Source: Hydrogenimonas sp. SS33 (GTDB lineage Bacteria; Campylobacterota; Campylobacteria; Campylobacterales; Hydrogenimonadaceae). Taken from it: a stretch of DNA of 64,000 bases. The position numbers were made by a program, and so were the translations under genes. Of the stretch, positions 1-7,774 are shown piece by piece; position 1 is the first letter of the stretch; each line of letters opens with the position of its first letter. Location of the stretch: contig NZ_AP026369.1 in NCBI RefSeq assembly GCF_040436365.1, positions 496,001 through 560,000 on the forward strand, written 5' to 3'. The notes under the pieces are model-generated. The model was not told where the DNA came from and did no database searches. It saw only the letters and a list, made by a program, of their open reading frames with translations.

Positions 1-123
1 GAGCTGCTGGAGCAGGATGTTTGCCCGATGGGGGACATCTGCGAGGCGTGCAGGGAGGAAGGGTACGAAAATGACGGCTTCAACCTGCCGATGGTTTTCG
101 CATCAGTATTACGCAAAACATGA
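1..123 (+). CDS. C-terminal end of an unidentified protein (truncated by window edge)
   Basis: Frame 1 is open from the first base to a TGA at 121-123 and gives the last 40 residues of a protein whose start lies outside the window. The visible part has three cysteines (CPMGDICEAC) followed by acidic residues, which could be a small metal or redox site, but I do not recognise the family. The last six or so residues (about SVLRKT) and the stop codon come from the hairpin repeat starting near 109, so the native C-terminus has probably been replaced or extended by the repeat. Function unknown. Confidence 0.55.
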   Translation, partial: ELLEQDVCPMGDICEACREEGYENDGFNLPMVFASVLRKT

Positions 124-224
124 GCGAAGCCCATGTTTTGGCGGGGACTGGCCGTCCCCTGCACCCCCCTAAAGCTTCGAAATCGAAGATTTCGAGAAGA
201 CGTTACGCTCTTTGCGTAACGTCT
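109..224 (+). repeat. Four-hairpin dispersed repeat, copy A
   Basis: Four consecutive perfect inverted repeats: AAAACATG 115-122 with 132-139; GGGGAC 143-148 with 154-159; CGAAATC 178-184 with 188-194; an 11-bp stem 198-208 with 214-224. The first loop contains GCGAAGC (124-130), a heptamer known to form an unusually stable DNA mini-hairpin. Two related copies lie at 3846-3963 and 25908-26001 in the same orientation. The segment GCACCCCCCTAAAGCTTC between stems 2 and 3 is identical in copies A and B, while stem sequences differ but still pair. It resembles a REP/MITE-type or structured-RNA element; its identity is unknown to me. Confidence 0.8.
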
Positions 225-250
225 ATAGGCAAAAACGTAAAGGATTTGAC

Positions 251-424
251 ATGGCTGAAAAAACAATCGACCTGGAAGTGAAGGTCACGATGGAAGAGAT
301 GAAGAAAATCGGCGAATACTGCCGTGAAAAAGGGGTCAATTTCTCCGAATGGATGCGGCAGCTCGCGCTTCGGGAAATCGAGCGCAACGAACAGGAGAAG
401 AAGGAGGAAGAGAAGCCGGCCTAA
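251..424 (+). CDS. Small ribbon-helix-helix-like protein
   Basis: A 57-residue protein starting at ATG 251, preceded by an AAAGGA ribosome-binding site at suitable spacing. An upstream TTG at 212 lies inside the hairpin repeat and is not used here. The pattern is a short strand (TIDLEVKV), helix (MEEMKKIGEYCREKG), turn, and second helix (SEWMRQLALREIE), as in Arc/MetJ-type ribbon-helix-helix DNA-binding proteins or antitoxins, followed by a charged Glu/Lys tail. No toxin partner is visible beside it. The gene starts 27 bp after a hairpin repeat and ends 5 bp before a heptad array. The fold is inferred from pattern only. Confidence 0.6.
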   Translation: MAEKTIDLEVKVTMEEMKKIGEYCREKGVNFSEWMRQLALREIERNEQEKKEEEKPA

Positions 425-429
425 AATAG

Positions 430-512
430 TCATTGGCCACTGGTCATTGGTCATTGGGAAAGAAAAACAAACCCCTCACTTCTCCCTTTCCGATTCCCGA
501 TTCCTGCATTCC
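430..512 (+). repeat. Two four-unit heptad arrays at a convergent gene junction
   Basis: Positions 430-457 are four 7-bp units of TCATTGG type (units 1, 3 and 4 identical; unit 2 CCACTGG). Positions 485-512 are four 7-bp units of GATTCCC type. Both fill the junction between the ribbon-helix-helix gene (+) and the small gene ending at 518 (-). The same TCATTGG words recur at 5875, 10471, 10868, 12431 (as TTATTGG) and 57858. Confidence 0.85.
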
Positions 513-517
513 GGGCG

Positions 518-754
518 CTAAAGCTTAAACTCCGCCTCCGCGGCCTGGGCGGCGGTAATGCCTTTGAAGGTGAGGCCCTCCTCTTCCAGATATCCCTCTT
601 TGCGCAGTTTCCTCGCCAATCTTTTCCCCTCTTTCAGGGTAAAAACCCGGCTGTTTTCCAGCATCAGCAGAATATCCCTAACCGACTCCTGCGGTTCTCT
701 TTTGAGCAGGGCCAGCAGCAGTACCCGCTCTTCGATGGAGAGTTCTTCGTTCAA
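518..754 (-). CDS. Small conserved-type hypothetical protein at the end of the ABC exporter operon
   Basis: A 78-residue, soluble, mostly helical protein whose start overlaps the stop of the ABC-2 permease gene by 4 bp (ATGA), so it is probably translationally coupled as the last gene of the operon. The layout (LLLALL helix, DILLMLENS helix, TLKEGKRLARKLRKEGYL) is compatible with a winged-helix-like fold, with the last segment as recognition helix and wing, but no family is recognised. It contains no cysteine and no signal peptide. Confidence 0.6.
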   Translation of the reverse strand: MNEELSIEERVLLLALLKREPQESVRDILLMLENSRVFTLKEGKRLARKLRKEGYLEEEGLTFKGITAAQAAEAEFKL

Positions 755-1830
755 AACAGTTTTCCTATCTTTTGAAATCCGTACCAGTATAGCATACCTC
801 CCAGCACGATGACTCCCGCGAAATAGGGCCAGAGGTCCTCGAAGGAGGTGCCCCGGAAGAAGATGCTCTCGCTCCCTTCGATGTAGTAGCGCAGGGGTGA
901 AATGAGCGAAAGCTCCTGCAGCATCGGGTGCATGGCGTGGATGGGGGTCCAGGCACCGCTGAGGAAAATGAGGGGCATCATGATGAGGATGGACAGCTGC
1001 GCCACCTGGAGCATGCTTTTGCTCACCGCCGCCACGAAAAGGCCGATGCCCGCGCTGGTGAAGGCATAGAAGAAGGAGAGCAGGAAAAAAGCCCAGAGCG
1101 ACTGGTTGATGGGGAGCCCGAAAGCGCCGAAGAGGACGATGCCGGTGGCGATGACGAGGCCGCCCATCAGAATGAGCACCTGGGAGAAGCTTTTGGCCAG
1201 GATGATCAGTTTGGGGTCGATGGGCATCAGCAGCATGATGTCCCAGGTGCCGTTCTCCTTCTCCCGCACGAAGACCGCGGCGGTGAGAATAACCCCCAGC
1301 AGGGTCGTGACCGAAAGCATCTCCGCCAGGGACATGAACCAGTCGGTCCTGGCGTTGGGGTTGAAGAGTTTGTGGATCTTCAGCTCCACCGGCACGGAGA
1401 TGTCGGAGAAGTTCAGAACGATGTTCTGCAGATACTGCAGCGCCTGGAAGCTCTGGGTGGAGGCGATAGCGTCGAGCAGCACATTGAGTTGTGCGTGGCC
1501 GTTCTTTTCGTAGGATTTTTCGAAATCGTGGTCGAAGAGGATCCCTACCATGATCTCCCGATTGCGGATAGCGTCGTAGAGTGCCTTTTGGGAGAGAAAG
1601 AGTACCGGTTTCTGAAACTGCGGCGCATGGAGCCGGCTGAGGATCTTTCGGCTGATCCCCCCGCCCGTCTCGTCCACATAGCCGACGGAGACGTTTTTCG
1701 CCTGCATCTCGATCCCCTTGCCCGCGATGTAGATGTCCAAAGTGAAGGAGTAGAGCACTACCGCCACCAGCCCCCAGGAGCGGAAAAAGGCGATGATCTC
1801 CTTCGTGACAAGTGCGCCGAAGAGTCTCAT
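751..1830 (-). CDS. ABC-2 type transporter permease (YbhR/YhhJ-like)
   Basis: A 359-residue inner-membrane permease. There is one membrane helix near residues 17-37, then a large periplasmic domain (about 40-170), then five hydrophobic segments in the C-terminal half, including the conserved VREKENGTWDIMLLMP segment after the second helix, where E-x-G-T/W motifs of ABC-2 exporters lie. It overlaps the preceding permease gene and the following small gene by 4 bp each. With the second permease (1827-2939), the double ATPase and the HlyD protein it matches E. coli YbhR in YbhGFSR. Substrate unknown; the E. coli system exports lipophilic cations and drugs. Confidence 0.9.
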   Translation of the reverse strand: MRLFGALVTKEIIAFFRSWGLVAVVLYSFTLDIYIAGKGIEMQAKNVSVGYVDETGGGISRKILSRLHAPQFQKPVLFLSQKALYDAIRNREIMVGILFDHDFEKSYEKNGHAQLNVLLDAIASTQSFQALQYLQNIVLNFSDISVPVELKIHKLFNPNARTDWFMSLAEMLSVTTLLGVILTAAVFVREKENGTWDIMLLMPIDPKLIILAKSFSQVLILMGGLVIATGIVLFGAFGLPINQSLWAFFLLSFFYAFTSAGIGLFVAAVSKSMLQVAQLSILIMMPLIFLSGAWTPIHAMHPMLQELSLISPLRYYIEGSESIFFRGTSFEDLWPYFAGVIVLGGMLYWYGFQKIGKLF

Positions 1831-2939
1831 CGTATCTCCTTTTTCATGAGCATGGAGCCCAGCAGGACGATGCCCAGGGCGTAGAGAAAGAGGATGGCGA
1901 GATAGAGCTGGATCTTGGGCGAGGCGAGCCCCTGGCCGATCAGGAAGGTGTCGTAGATGATATGGTTGTAGTACATCACCGGGTAGATGTGGGCTTCGAT
2001 TTTCGATTCGCCCGACATGGAGGAGATGGGCATCAGCATCCCCGAATAGAGAAATCCCGGAATGATGGTGATGATGATGGTCAAAACGATTGCCACGATC
2101 TGGGTGCGGGTGATGATGGAGACCAGCAGCCCGATGCCCAGGCTCACGACGATGTAGAGTTCACCGGCGAACCAGAAGAGAGTGAAACTTCCGCGAAACG
2201 GTACCTGGAAAAGGTAGGTCGCCCAGAGGAAAAGGACGAAGATGTTCACCGAATGGAGCAGAAAGGCGGGAACCAGTTTGGCGATGATGAACTCGCTTTT
2301 CTTCACCGGGGAGGAGAAGAAGTTGAAGATGGTCCCCTCCTCCTTCTCCTTGACGATCAGCAGGGCCGAGAGGATGGCGGGCGCCACCAGCAGGATGAGG
2401 CCCAGCAGCCCGGGGACGATGGCATCTTCGTCGCGCATCGCCTGGTTGAAGAGGTTGCGGCTGTCGATGGTGATGAGATGCACCTGCTTTTTGGGCATCA
2501 GTTCGGCGGCTGCGGTGTAGATGACCCCCTTGACGTAGTTGCTCATCGTCTCCCCCCGAACCGGGAAGGCGGCGTCCACGAAGACGCCCAGCTCCGACCC
2601 GACCCCTTTGAGAAGCCTCTTTTCGAAACTTTCTGGAATGATGACCAGAATGTCGGTTTTGGCCTGTTTGATGCGGTGGAGCGCCTCCTGCTCGGTGATG
2701 GAGAGAATCCGGGTGTCGAAATATTTGGAGTGTTGGAAACGGGAGGCCAGGTCCGCGGAGAGTTTGGAGTGGTCGTGGTCGATGATGACGGTACGGGCGT
2801 GTGTCACCTCCATGCGGATGCCATAGCCGAAGAGGATGATGATCATCGTCGGCAGGAGATAGACGACGGTGATGAGCCGGGATCGGATCAGCTCCATGAA
2901 CTCCTTGAGCATATAGGCCCGCACGACGCCCAGTTTCAT
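1827..2939 (-). CDS. ABC-2 type transporter permease (YbhS-like)
   Basis: A 370-residue permease with the same architecture as its neighbour: helix near residues 20-42, periplasmic domain to about 180, then five membrane helices. The conserved VKEKEEGTIFNFFSSP segment follows helix 2. Start chosen at ATG 2939 because it overlaps the ATPase stop by 4 bp (ATGA); the reading frame is open further upstream but only as a shadow of the ATPase gene. It presumably forms a heterodimer with the 751-1830 permease, energised by the tandem ATPase. Confidence 0.9.
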   Translation of the reverse strand: MKLGVVRAYMLKEFMELIRSRLITVVYLLPTMIIILFGYGIRMEVTHARTVIIDHDHSKLSADLASRFQHSKYFDTRILSITEQEALHRIKQAKTDILVIIPESFEKRLLKGVGSELGVFVDAAFPVRGETMSNYVKGVIYTAAAELMPKKQVHLITIDSRNLFNQAMRDEDAIVPGLLGLILLVAPAILSALLIVKEKEEGTIFNFFSSPVKKSEFIIAKLVPAFLLHSVNIFVLFLWATYLFQVPFRGSFTLFWFAGELYIVVSLGIGLLVSIITRTQIVAIVLTIIITIIPGFLYSGMLMPISSMSGESKIEAHIYPVMYYNHIIYDTFLIGQGLASPKIQLYLAILFLYALGIVLLGSMLMKKEIR

Positions 2940-4696
2940 CGGCTCTCCTCCTTGTAGAAGCGCAGAAAGATCTCCTCGAAACTTTTTGTGCCGGGGAAAG
3001 CTTTGTAGAGGTTGGCCACCGTGTCGTCGGCGATTTTCCTGCCCAGTTTGAGCAGAACGACCCGGTCGCAGTACTCCGCCTCGCTCATGTAGTGGGTGGT
3101 GATGAGTATGGAGATCCCCCACCGCTCCTTGATCAGATGGAGCATCTCCCAGAACTGGCTACGGGCGATGGCGTCAACCCCCGAGGTAGGCTCGTCGAGG
3201 AAGAGGACCACCGGTTCGTGCAGCAGCGCCGCCGCCACGGAGAAGCGCTGGTTGATCCCCAGGGGAAGCTCCGTCGGCAAAGCGTCCATGTAGTTTTCAA
3301 AACCCAGCTCCCGGGCGTAGCGGGCGATGCGCGCCAATGCCTTCTCCACAGGAATCCGGTGCATGTTGGCGAAATAGAGGAGGTTTTCTCTGATGGTCAT
3401 GTCTTTGTAGAGGGCGAAGTGCTGGCTGACGTAGCCGATTTTGGCTTTCAGCGACTGCCGGTCTTTCGCGCTGCGTATGGGCCGCCCCAGCAGCGTCAAC
3501 TCCCCTTCGTCGATGGGGTAGAGCCCCAGCAGCATTTTGATGAAGGTGGTCTTGCCCGCCCCGTTGGCCCCCAGAAGCCCCAGAATCTCACCGCTTTTGA
3601 GCTGCATGTCGATATGGTCGTCGGCCACGAAATCGCCGAAGCGCTTCGTCAGCCCCCTGGCCTCCATCACGACGGGCGGAATTTTCGTTTCGCTCTCTCT
3701 CGGGCTTACTTCGATAACGGGCAACTGCCGGCCCTTCTTGAGGGCGTTGACGAAAAAGAGCGCTTCGAGGGTGGGCTCCTTCCGGGACGCTTCAAGCGGG
3801 TCGAGCGAATAGGTGAAATGGCCCGTATGAATACAACGGTTTTCATTATGACTCAAAGCATCGGCAAAGCCGATACTTTGGCGGGGACTGGCCGTCTCCT
3901 GCACCCCCCTAAAGCTTCGAAATCTTTGATTTCGAGAAGACGCCACGTTTCCGCTTGGCGTCTGAACATCATTGACGGGACAGGGCACGGGCTCGTAGGT
4001 GTAGGGGCGGACCGTCTCCAGCAGCGCTTCGGCGGTGCCGTCGGCCATGATCTCGCCGTCGTCGAAGAGGTAGATCCTGTCCATCCGGGCGGCCTCCTGC
4101 ATGTAGGCGGTGCTCACCAGCGCGACGGTGCCCTCCTCTTTTCGGATATCGTCGAGAATCTCCCACAGCTCCAGCCGGCTGAGGGGGTCGACGCCGGTGG
4201 TGGGTTCGTCGAGTATCAACAGTTTCGGACGGTGCAGCAGGGTGCAGATGAGGGAGAGTTTCTGCATCATGCCGCCGCTGAGTTTGCCGGCGGGCCGGTC
4301 GGTGAAGCGCTCCAGCCCCGCCATATGCAGAAGCCGCTGCCGATACTCACGGAAATCGGCATCTTTTCTGAGGTTGCGGATGGCGGCGAAGAAGTCGAGG
4401 TGTTCCGCGATGGTCAGGTTTTTGTAGAGCACCAGGCCGATCCCCTGGGGCATCAGCCCAAACTTCTCCTTCACTGGTTCCGCCTCTTTCGGGGAGTGGT
4501 AGGCAACCCCTTCGAAGCGGATCTCCCCTTCGAAAGTGCCGACGCCGGCGATGGCGTGCATCAGGGAGCTTTTCCCCGTGCCGTCGGCGCCGATGAAGCC
4601 GATAATCTCCCCCCGCTCGGCTTCCAGCGAGGCGTGACGGATGCCGATGCGCTGTTTGTAGCGGACCGTCACGTCGTGCACTTCAAGCGTCGCCAT
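2936..4696 (-). CDS. Tandem ABC transporter ATPase (YbhF-like) with repeat-encoded linker
   Basis: A 586-residue protein with two nucleotide-binding domains. Domain 1 has Walker A GADGTGKS (36-43), signature LSGGMMQ (139-145) and Walker B LLILDEP (159-165). Domain 2 has Walker A GANGAGKT (376-383) and Walker B VVLFLDEP, but its signature reads LGINQRFS rather than LSGGQ. It probably energises the two ABC-2 permeases encoded just downstream. Residues about 245-284 of the inter-domain linker are translated from hairpin-repeat copy B (3846-3963), read antisense to the repeat and without a frame break. The flanking linker (VPCPVND and TGHFTYSL) looks native. The start overlaps the MFS stop by 14 bp. 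Confidence 0.92.
   Translation of the reverse strand: MATLEVHDVTVRYKQRIGIRHASLEAERGEIIGFIGADGTGKSSLMHAIAGVGTFEGEIRFEGVAYHSPKEAEPVKEKFGLMPQGIGLVLYKNLTIAEHLDFFAAIRNLRKDADFREYRQRLLHMAGLERFTDRPAGKLSGGMMQKLSLICTLLHRPKLLILDEPTTGVDPLSRLELWEILDDIRKEEGTVALVSTAYMQEAARMDRIYLFDDGEIMADGTAEALLETVRPYTYEPVPCPVNDVQTPSGNVASSRNQRFRSFRGVQETASPRQSIGFADALSHNENRCIHTGHFTYSLDPLEASRKEPTLEALFFVNALKKGRQLPVIEVSPRESETKIPPVVMEARGLTKRFGDFVADDHIDMQLKSGEILGLLGANGAGKTTFIKMLLGLYPIDEGELTLLGRPIRSAKDRQSLKAKIGYVSQHFALYKDMTIRENLLYFANMHRIPVEKALARIARYARELGFENYMDALPTELPLGINQRFSVAAALLHEPVVLFLDEPTSGVDAIARSQFWEMLHLIKERWGISILITTHYMSEAEYCDRVVLLKLGRKIADDTVANLYKAFPGTKSFEEIFLRFYKEESR
3846..3963 (+). repeat. Four-hairpin dispersed repeat, copy B, inside an ABC ATPase gene
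   Basis: Stem 1 is 12 bp (3854-3865 with 3869-3880, one C/A mismatch). Stem 2 is GGGGAC 3883-3888 with GTCTCC 3894-3899 (one G/T pair). Stem 3 is CGAAATC 3918-3924 with 3928-3934. Stem 4 is AGACGCCA 3938-3945 with 3956-3963. Compared with copy A, stems 1 and 4 have changed sequence on both arms so that pairing is kept. The copy lies wholly within the minus-strand ATPase gene (2936-4696) in the linker between its two ATP-binding domains and contains no stop codon in that frame. Confidence 0.85.
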
Positions 4697-5855
4697 GGCC
4701 TCTTCCGAAAACGTTGAGGCTGAAGATCATCCACAAAAAAGCGGTGCCCCCCAGGGAGAAAAGAAGCGCCGCCTCCATGCCCAGATGTTCCCACACCATC
4801 CCGCAGACGAAGGCGCCCAGCGCGCCGAAGAGTGCCACGCCGGCGTAGAAGACGCCATAGACCGATCCCCTATTGTCGCTTGCCGCGGCGATGAAAGCGC
4901 GGTTGGCGTTGAGGGTCGCGACGGTGAAGAGCCCCAGAAAGGCGTAGGCGGCCCATGTCAGCCACGGTTTTTGGAACCAGAGCAGTGTCTGGGCCGTCAC
5001 GCCGAAGCCGTACCCAAGCCAGAGGATGCGGCCTGCGCCGATGCGGTCGATCCAGGTACCGAGCAGATAGCTGGTCAGCGTCTGCGTCCCCGTCGAAACG
5101 ACGAACAGCAGCGGAATGAGCATCACCGCAATGCCGACGGTTTTCGCCTGCATCGTGAAAAAGGCTTCGTTGAACATGAAAAAGATGAAGAGAAAGTAGA
5201 AGAAGAGCCGTTTCACCGCCTTTTTGTCCCTCTCGGTGAGCCGGAAGCTCTCTCCCTCCTTCCGGGGGCTCTTCTTCACATCTTTGACGAAAAAGGCGAC
5301 GAGCACCAGGCCGATGAGGCCAGGCGCGAGGGTCGAGAGGAAAATCGCGCGCATCACCGCTTCACTCTGGCCGAAGTGGTACAGGAGCCCGAAGAGCAGC
5401 AGCGTGCCCGTCAACTCTCCCCCGATGTCCAGGGTCTTGTGAAAACCGAAGGTCCTGCCCGACGCGTTTTTGTGGCTGTAGTGGGCGATCATCACATCTT
5501 TGGGCGCCGAACGCAGCCCTTTGCCCAGCCGTTCCAGCGCTTTCAGTGCTGCCACGCTTTTGTAGCTGTTGGTCAGGCCGATCAGGGGTTTTGAGACGGC
5601 GGAAAGGGCGTACCCTCCCACCACCAGCGGTTTGACGATGCCGAAACGGTCACTGATATATCCCGACACCAGCCGCAGTGCGTAGGAGACAAAAGTCGCC
5701 ACCGCCACGATGATCCCCAGCTTGTCCACCCCCTCGTGGAGTGCCACGACGACGAAGATGGGGAGAATCGGGTTGATCATTGCCGACGCCATATCGGTGA
5801 AAAAGCTGACCAGGCCGAGAATGACGACGTTTCGGTCGATTCCTTGTGGTTTCAT
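4683..5855 (-). CDS. Major facilitator superfamily transporter
   Basis: About 390 residues, with twelve probable membrane helices. Conserved MFS features include the motif A-like GYISDRFG after helix 2 and RLGKGLRSAPKD in the loop before helix 5, typical of a drug/metabolite exporter subfamily. Start chosen at ATG 5855 (MKPQGIDRN) because the protein becomes family-like there. An ATG at 5885 would add ten residues (MTNDMPKCPP) encoded by the heptad array. Neither start has a clear ribosome-binding site. It sits between the HlyD and ATPase genes of the exporter operon, which is unusual for a YbhGFSR-type set. Substrate unknown. Confidence 0.85.
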   Translation of the reverse strand: MKPQGIDRNVVILGLVSFFTDMASAMINPILPIFVVVALHEGVDKLGIIVAVATFVSYALRLVSGYISDRFGIVKPLVVGGYALSAVSKPLIGLTNSYKSVAALKALERLGKGLRSAPKDVMIAHYSHKNASGRTFGFHKTLDIGGELTGTLLLFGLLYHFGQSEAVMRAIFLSTLAPGLIGLVLVAFFVKDVKKSPRKEGESFRLTERDKKAVKRLFFYFLFIFFMFNEAFFTMQAKTVGIAVMLIPLLFVVSTGTQTLTSYLLGTWIDRIGAGRILWLGYGFGVTAQTLLWFQKPWLTWAAYAFLGLFTVATLNANRAFIAAASDNRGSVYGVFYAGVALFGALGAFVCGMVWEHLGMEAALLFSLGGTAFLWMIFSLNVFGRGHGDA

Positions 5856-5874
5856 AGGCGGACACTTTGGCATG

Positions 5875-5949
5875 TCATTGGTCATTGAGCATTTGTCATT
5901 GGGAGGGAGAGGAGACGCTTCCCAATGACCAGTTTCCAGTGACCAATGA
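5875..5949. repeat. Inverted pair of four-unit TCATTGG arrays with a 19-bp centre
   Basis: Four heptads of TCATTGG type (5875-5902) are followed by a G-rich 19-bp centre (5903-5921) and four heptads in inverse orientation (CCAATGA type, 5922-5949). The whole 75 bp is an imperfect palindrome. It occupies the only real gap in the minus-strand operon (HlyD stop 5955, MFS start 5855 or 5885), whose other junctions overlap by 4-14 bp. The arm layout equals the ends of the four-helix-bundle element at 10471-10896, so it may be its gene-less form. Confidence 0.8.
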
Positions 5950-5954
5950 CCATC

Positions 5955-7112
5955 TCATATCTCCGGAATATCATGCAATGATCTGGGCAGCCCTTTGCCG
6001 TCCAGGGAGATGACCCCGACGGCGGGGATGCCCAGTTTCAGCAACGGGTCGGGTTTGAGCGGTTTCAGGTGGACGGCGTAGACCCGCTGGATGCGGTCGG
6101 AACGGACATTGACCTCTTTGGGGGTGAACTCCGCTTTCTGGGCGATGCGCACCACCTCCGCGGGGATGGGCCGGTCGGGCCGGGCATCGAGGAAGATGAC
6201 CGCTTTGTCGTGAAGTTTGATCTTCCCGTTTTCGATGGTGTCGACGAAAATCTTCAGGTAGAGCGAATGGGGGTCGATCAGCGTCGCGACGGGCATGCCC
6301 GCACCCAGCACCTCTCCCGGCTGGGCGATTCTCTCCACGACGTGGCCGGTGACGGGAGAGGAGATATTCATGTCGGCCAGGACCGAGTCGGCCTGCTTCA
6401 GTGCGGCCTTCGCGGCGGAAAGTCCATTTTCCAGCGCTTCGATGCCCTGCGTCAACGCTTCGATCTTCCTCTGGGAGGCGGTCGCCTCCTCCAGGTCCGC
6501 TTTCGCGGCGGCGATGGCGGCATCGACCTGCTTGCGCTTCTCTTTCAGCGCTGCCAGCTTCTCTCTGTCGGTGGAGAGCTTCAGCCGGGCCTTCTCCAGC
6601 GCCTCTTTCTGGATGAGCCTCTTTTCGTAGAGGTTTTCGCTGCGCCGGGCATCCCGCTCGTCCTGGGCGACCACCTGCTCCAGTGCGGCGATGTCGCGTT
6701 CCAGCTCCCCTTTCTGCGCCTGCCGGCTATCAAGTGCGGCGTGGGCCCGTTTCAGTGCCAGAGGGATCGTTTTTCGGGCAATGGCCAGTTCGGTCTTTTT
6801 CGACGCCAGTTCCCGCTCTTTCGCCGCCACTTCCGCGGCAATGCGGTTTCTCCGGGCCTCCTGTCCATCATCTTTCTGCCGGGCGACGAGTTCCCCGGCC
6901 CTCACCGGGTCGCCGTCATCGACGCGAACCATCACTACCCGCCCCGGATATTTGACGTTGAGATTGACCAGGTCGCCGTCGATGCGCCCTACCCCCTCGA
7001 CCAGGTTGGCAGGCAGGGTTTTGGGATGGAGTTTCTGATAGATCATCCATCCGGCGACGGCCAGCAACACAGCGGCGACAGCACCCAGCCAATACTTCTT
7101 CAACAGATTCAT
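5955..7112 (-). CDS. HlyD/YbhG-family membrane fusion protein
   Basis: A 385-residue periplasmic adaptor with one N-terminal membrane anchor (residues 8-26), a biotinyl-lipoyl half-domain (about 40-80), a long alpha-helical hairpin rich in Ala, Glu and Lys (about 80-250), the second half of the lipoyl domain (SPVTGHVVERIAQPGE) and a beta-barrel with AEFTPKEVNVRSDR, a segment typical of YbhG-type proteins. It links the inner-membrane ABC exporter to an outer-membrane channel. Its start overlaps the hydrolase stop by 4 bp, and its stop lies 6 bp from the inverted heptad array. Confidence 0.9.
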   Translation of the reverse strand: MNLLKKYWLGAVAAVLLAVAGWMIYQKLHPKTLPANLVEGVGRIDGDLVNLNVKYPGRVVMVRVDDGDPVRAGELVARQKDDGQEARRNRIAAEVAAKERELASKKTELAIARKTIPLALKRAHAALDSRQAQKGELERDIAALEQVVAQDERDARRSENLYEKRLIQKEALEKARLKLSTDREKLAALKEKRKQVDAAIAAAKADLEEATASQRKIEALTQGIEALENGLSAAKAALKQADSVLADMNISSPVTGHVVERIAQPGEVLGAGMPVATLIDPHSLYLKIFVDTIENGKIKLHDKAVIFLDARPDRPIPAEVVRIAQKAEFTPKEVNVRSDRIQRVYAVHLKPLKPDPLLKLGIPAVGVISLDGKGLPRSLHDIPEI

Positions 7113-7774
7113 ATACCGCTCCCATACAGATGGCCCACGAACCAGTCACGGGCGAGTCGGGCGACCTCTTCCAGCGCTCCCGGCTCTTCGAAGAGATGGG
7201 TCGCTCCCGGAACGACGACCAGCCTCTTTTCACACGGCAGACTGCGGTAGGCCTCTTCGTTGAGCTCCAATACCAGCGTATCGTTGCCGCCGACGATGAG
7301 AAGGGTCGGTGCCGACACGCGGTCGAGGATGTCGGCGGCCATATCGGGCCGCCCTCCCCTGGATACGATGGCGAAGATGTCGCGATTACACATAACGGAG
7401 GCTTTCAGTGCTGCGGCGGAACCGGTGCTGGCACCGAAGTAGCCCATGGGGAGGGATGCAAGCTCCTCGGAGGACTCCACCCAATCCGTCGCCAGCAGCA
7501 GCCTGGAGGCGAGCAGGTCAATGTCGAAGACGTTGCGCCTGTCCATCTCCTCTTCGGGCATCAGAAGGTCGAACAGGAGTGTCGCGATGCCCGCCGCGTG
7601 CAAAACGGAGGCGACATAATTGTTGCGGCTGCTGAAGCGGCTGCTGCCGCTGCCGTGGGCGAAAAGAACGATCCCCTTCGCATCCGGGGGAACGGCCAGA
7701 AAACCGCCGACTCGGACATGGCCGGATGTGATCCATACCTCTTTCTGCGATTGTCGAAATGCTTCGTATCTCAT
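7109..7774 (-). CDS. Alpha/beta hydrolase (dienelactone hydrolase-like)
   Basis: A 221-residue cytoplasmic alpha/beta-hydrolase. The nucleophile elbow is GASTG, the oxyanion-region motif is FAHGSGSSRFSSRN, the acid is the Asp in GGNDTLV and the His is in GATHLFEEPG. This stand-alone type is often found fused to or beside phosphoribosyltransferases, but here it is coupled by 4-bp overlaps to a patatin gene upstream and an HlyD gene downstream. A role in ester or lipid hydrolysis linked to the exporter is only an inference from context. Confidence 0.85.
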   Translation of the reverse strand: MRYEAFRQSQKEVWITSGHVRVGGFLAVPPDAKGIVLFAHGSGSSRFSSRNNYVASVLHAAGIATLLFDLLMPEEEMDRRNVFDIDLLASRLLLATDWVESSEELASLPMGYFGASTGSAAALKASVMCNRDIFAIVSRGGRPDMAADILDRVSAPTLLIVGGNDTLVLELNEEAYRSLPCEKRLVVVPGATHLFEEPGALEEVARLARDWFVGHLYGSGI

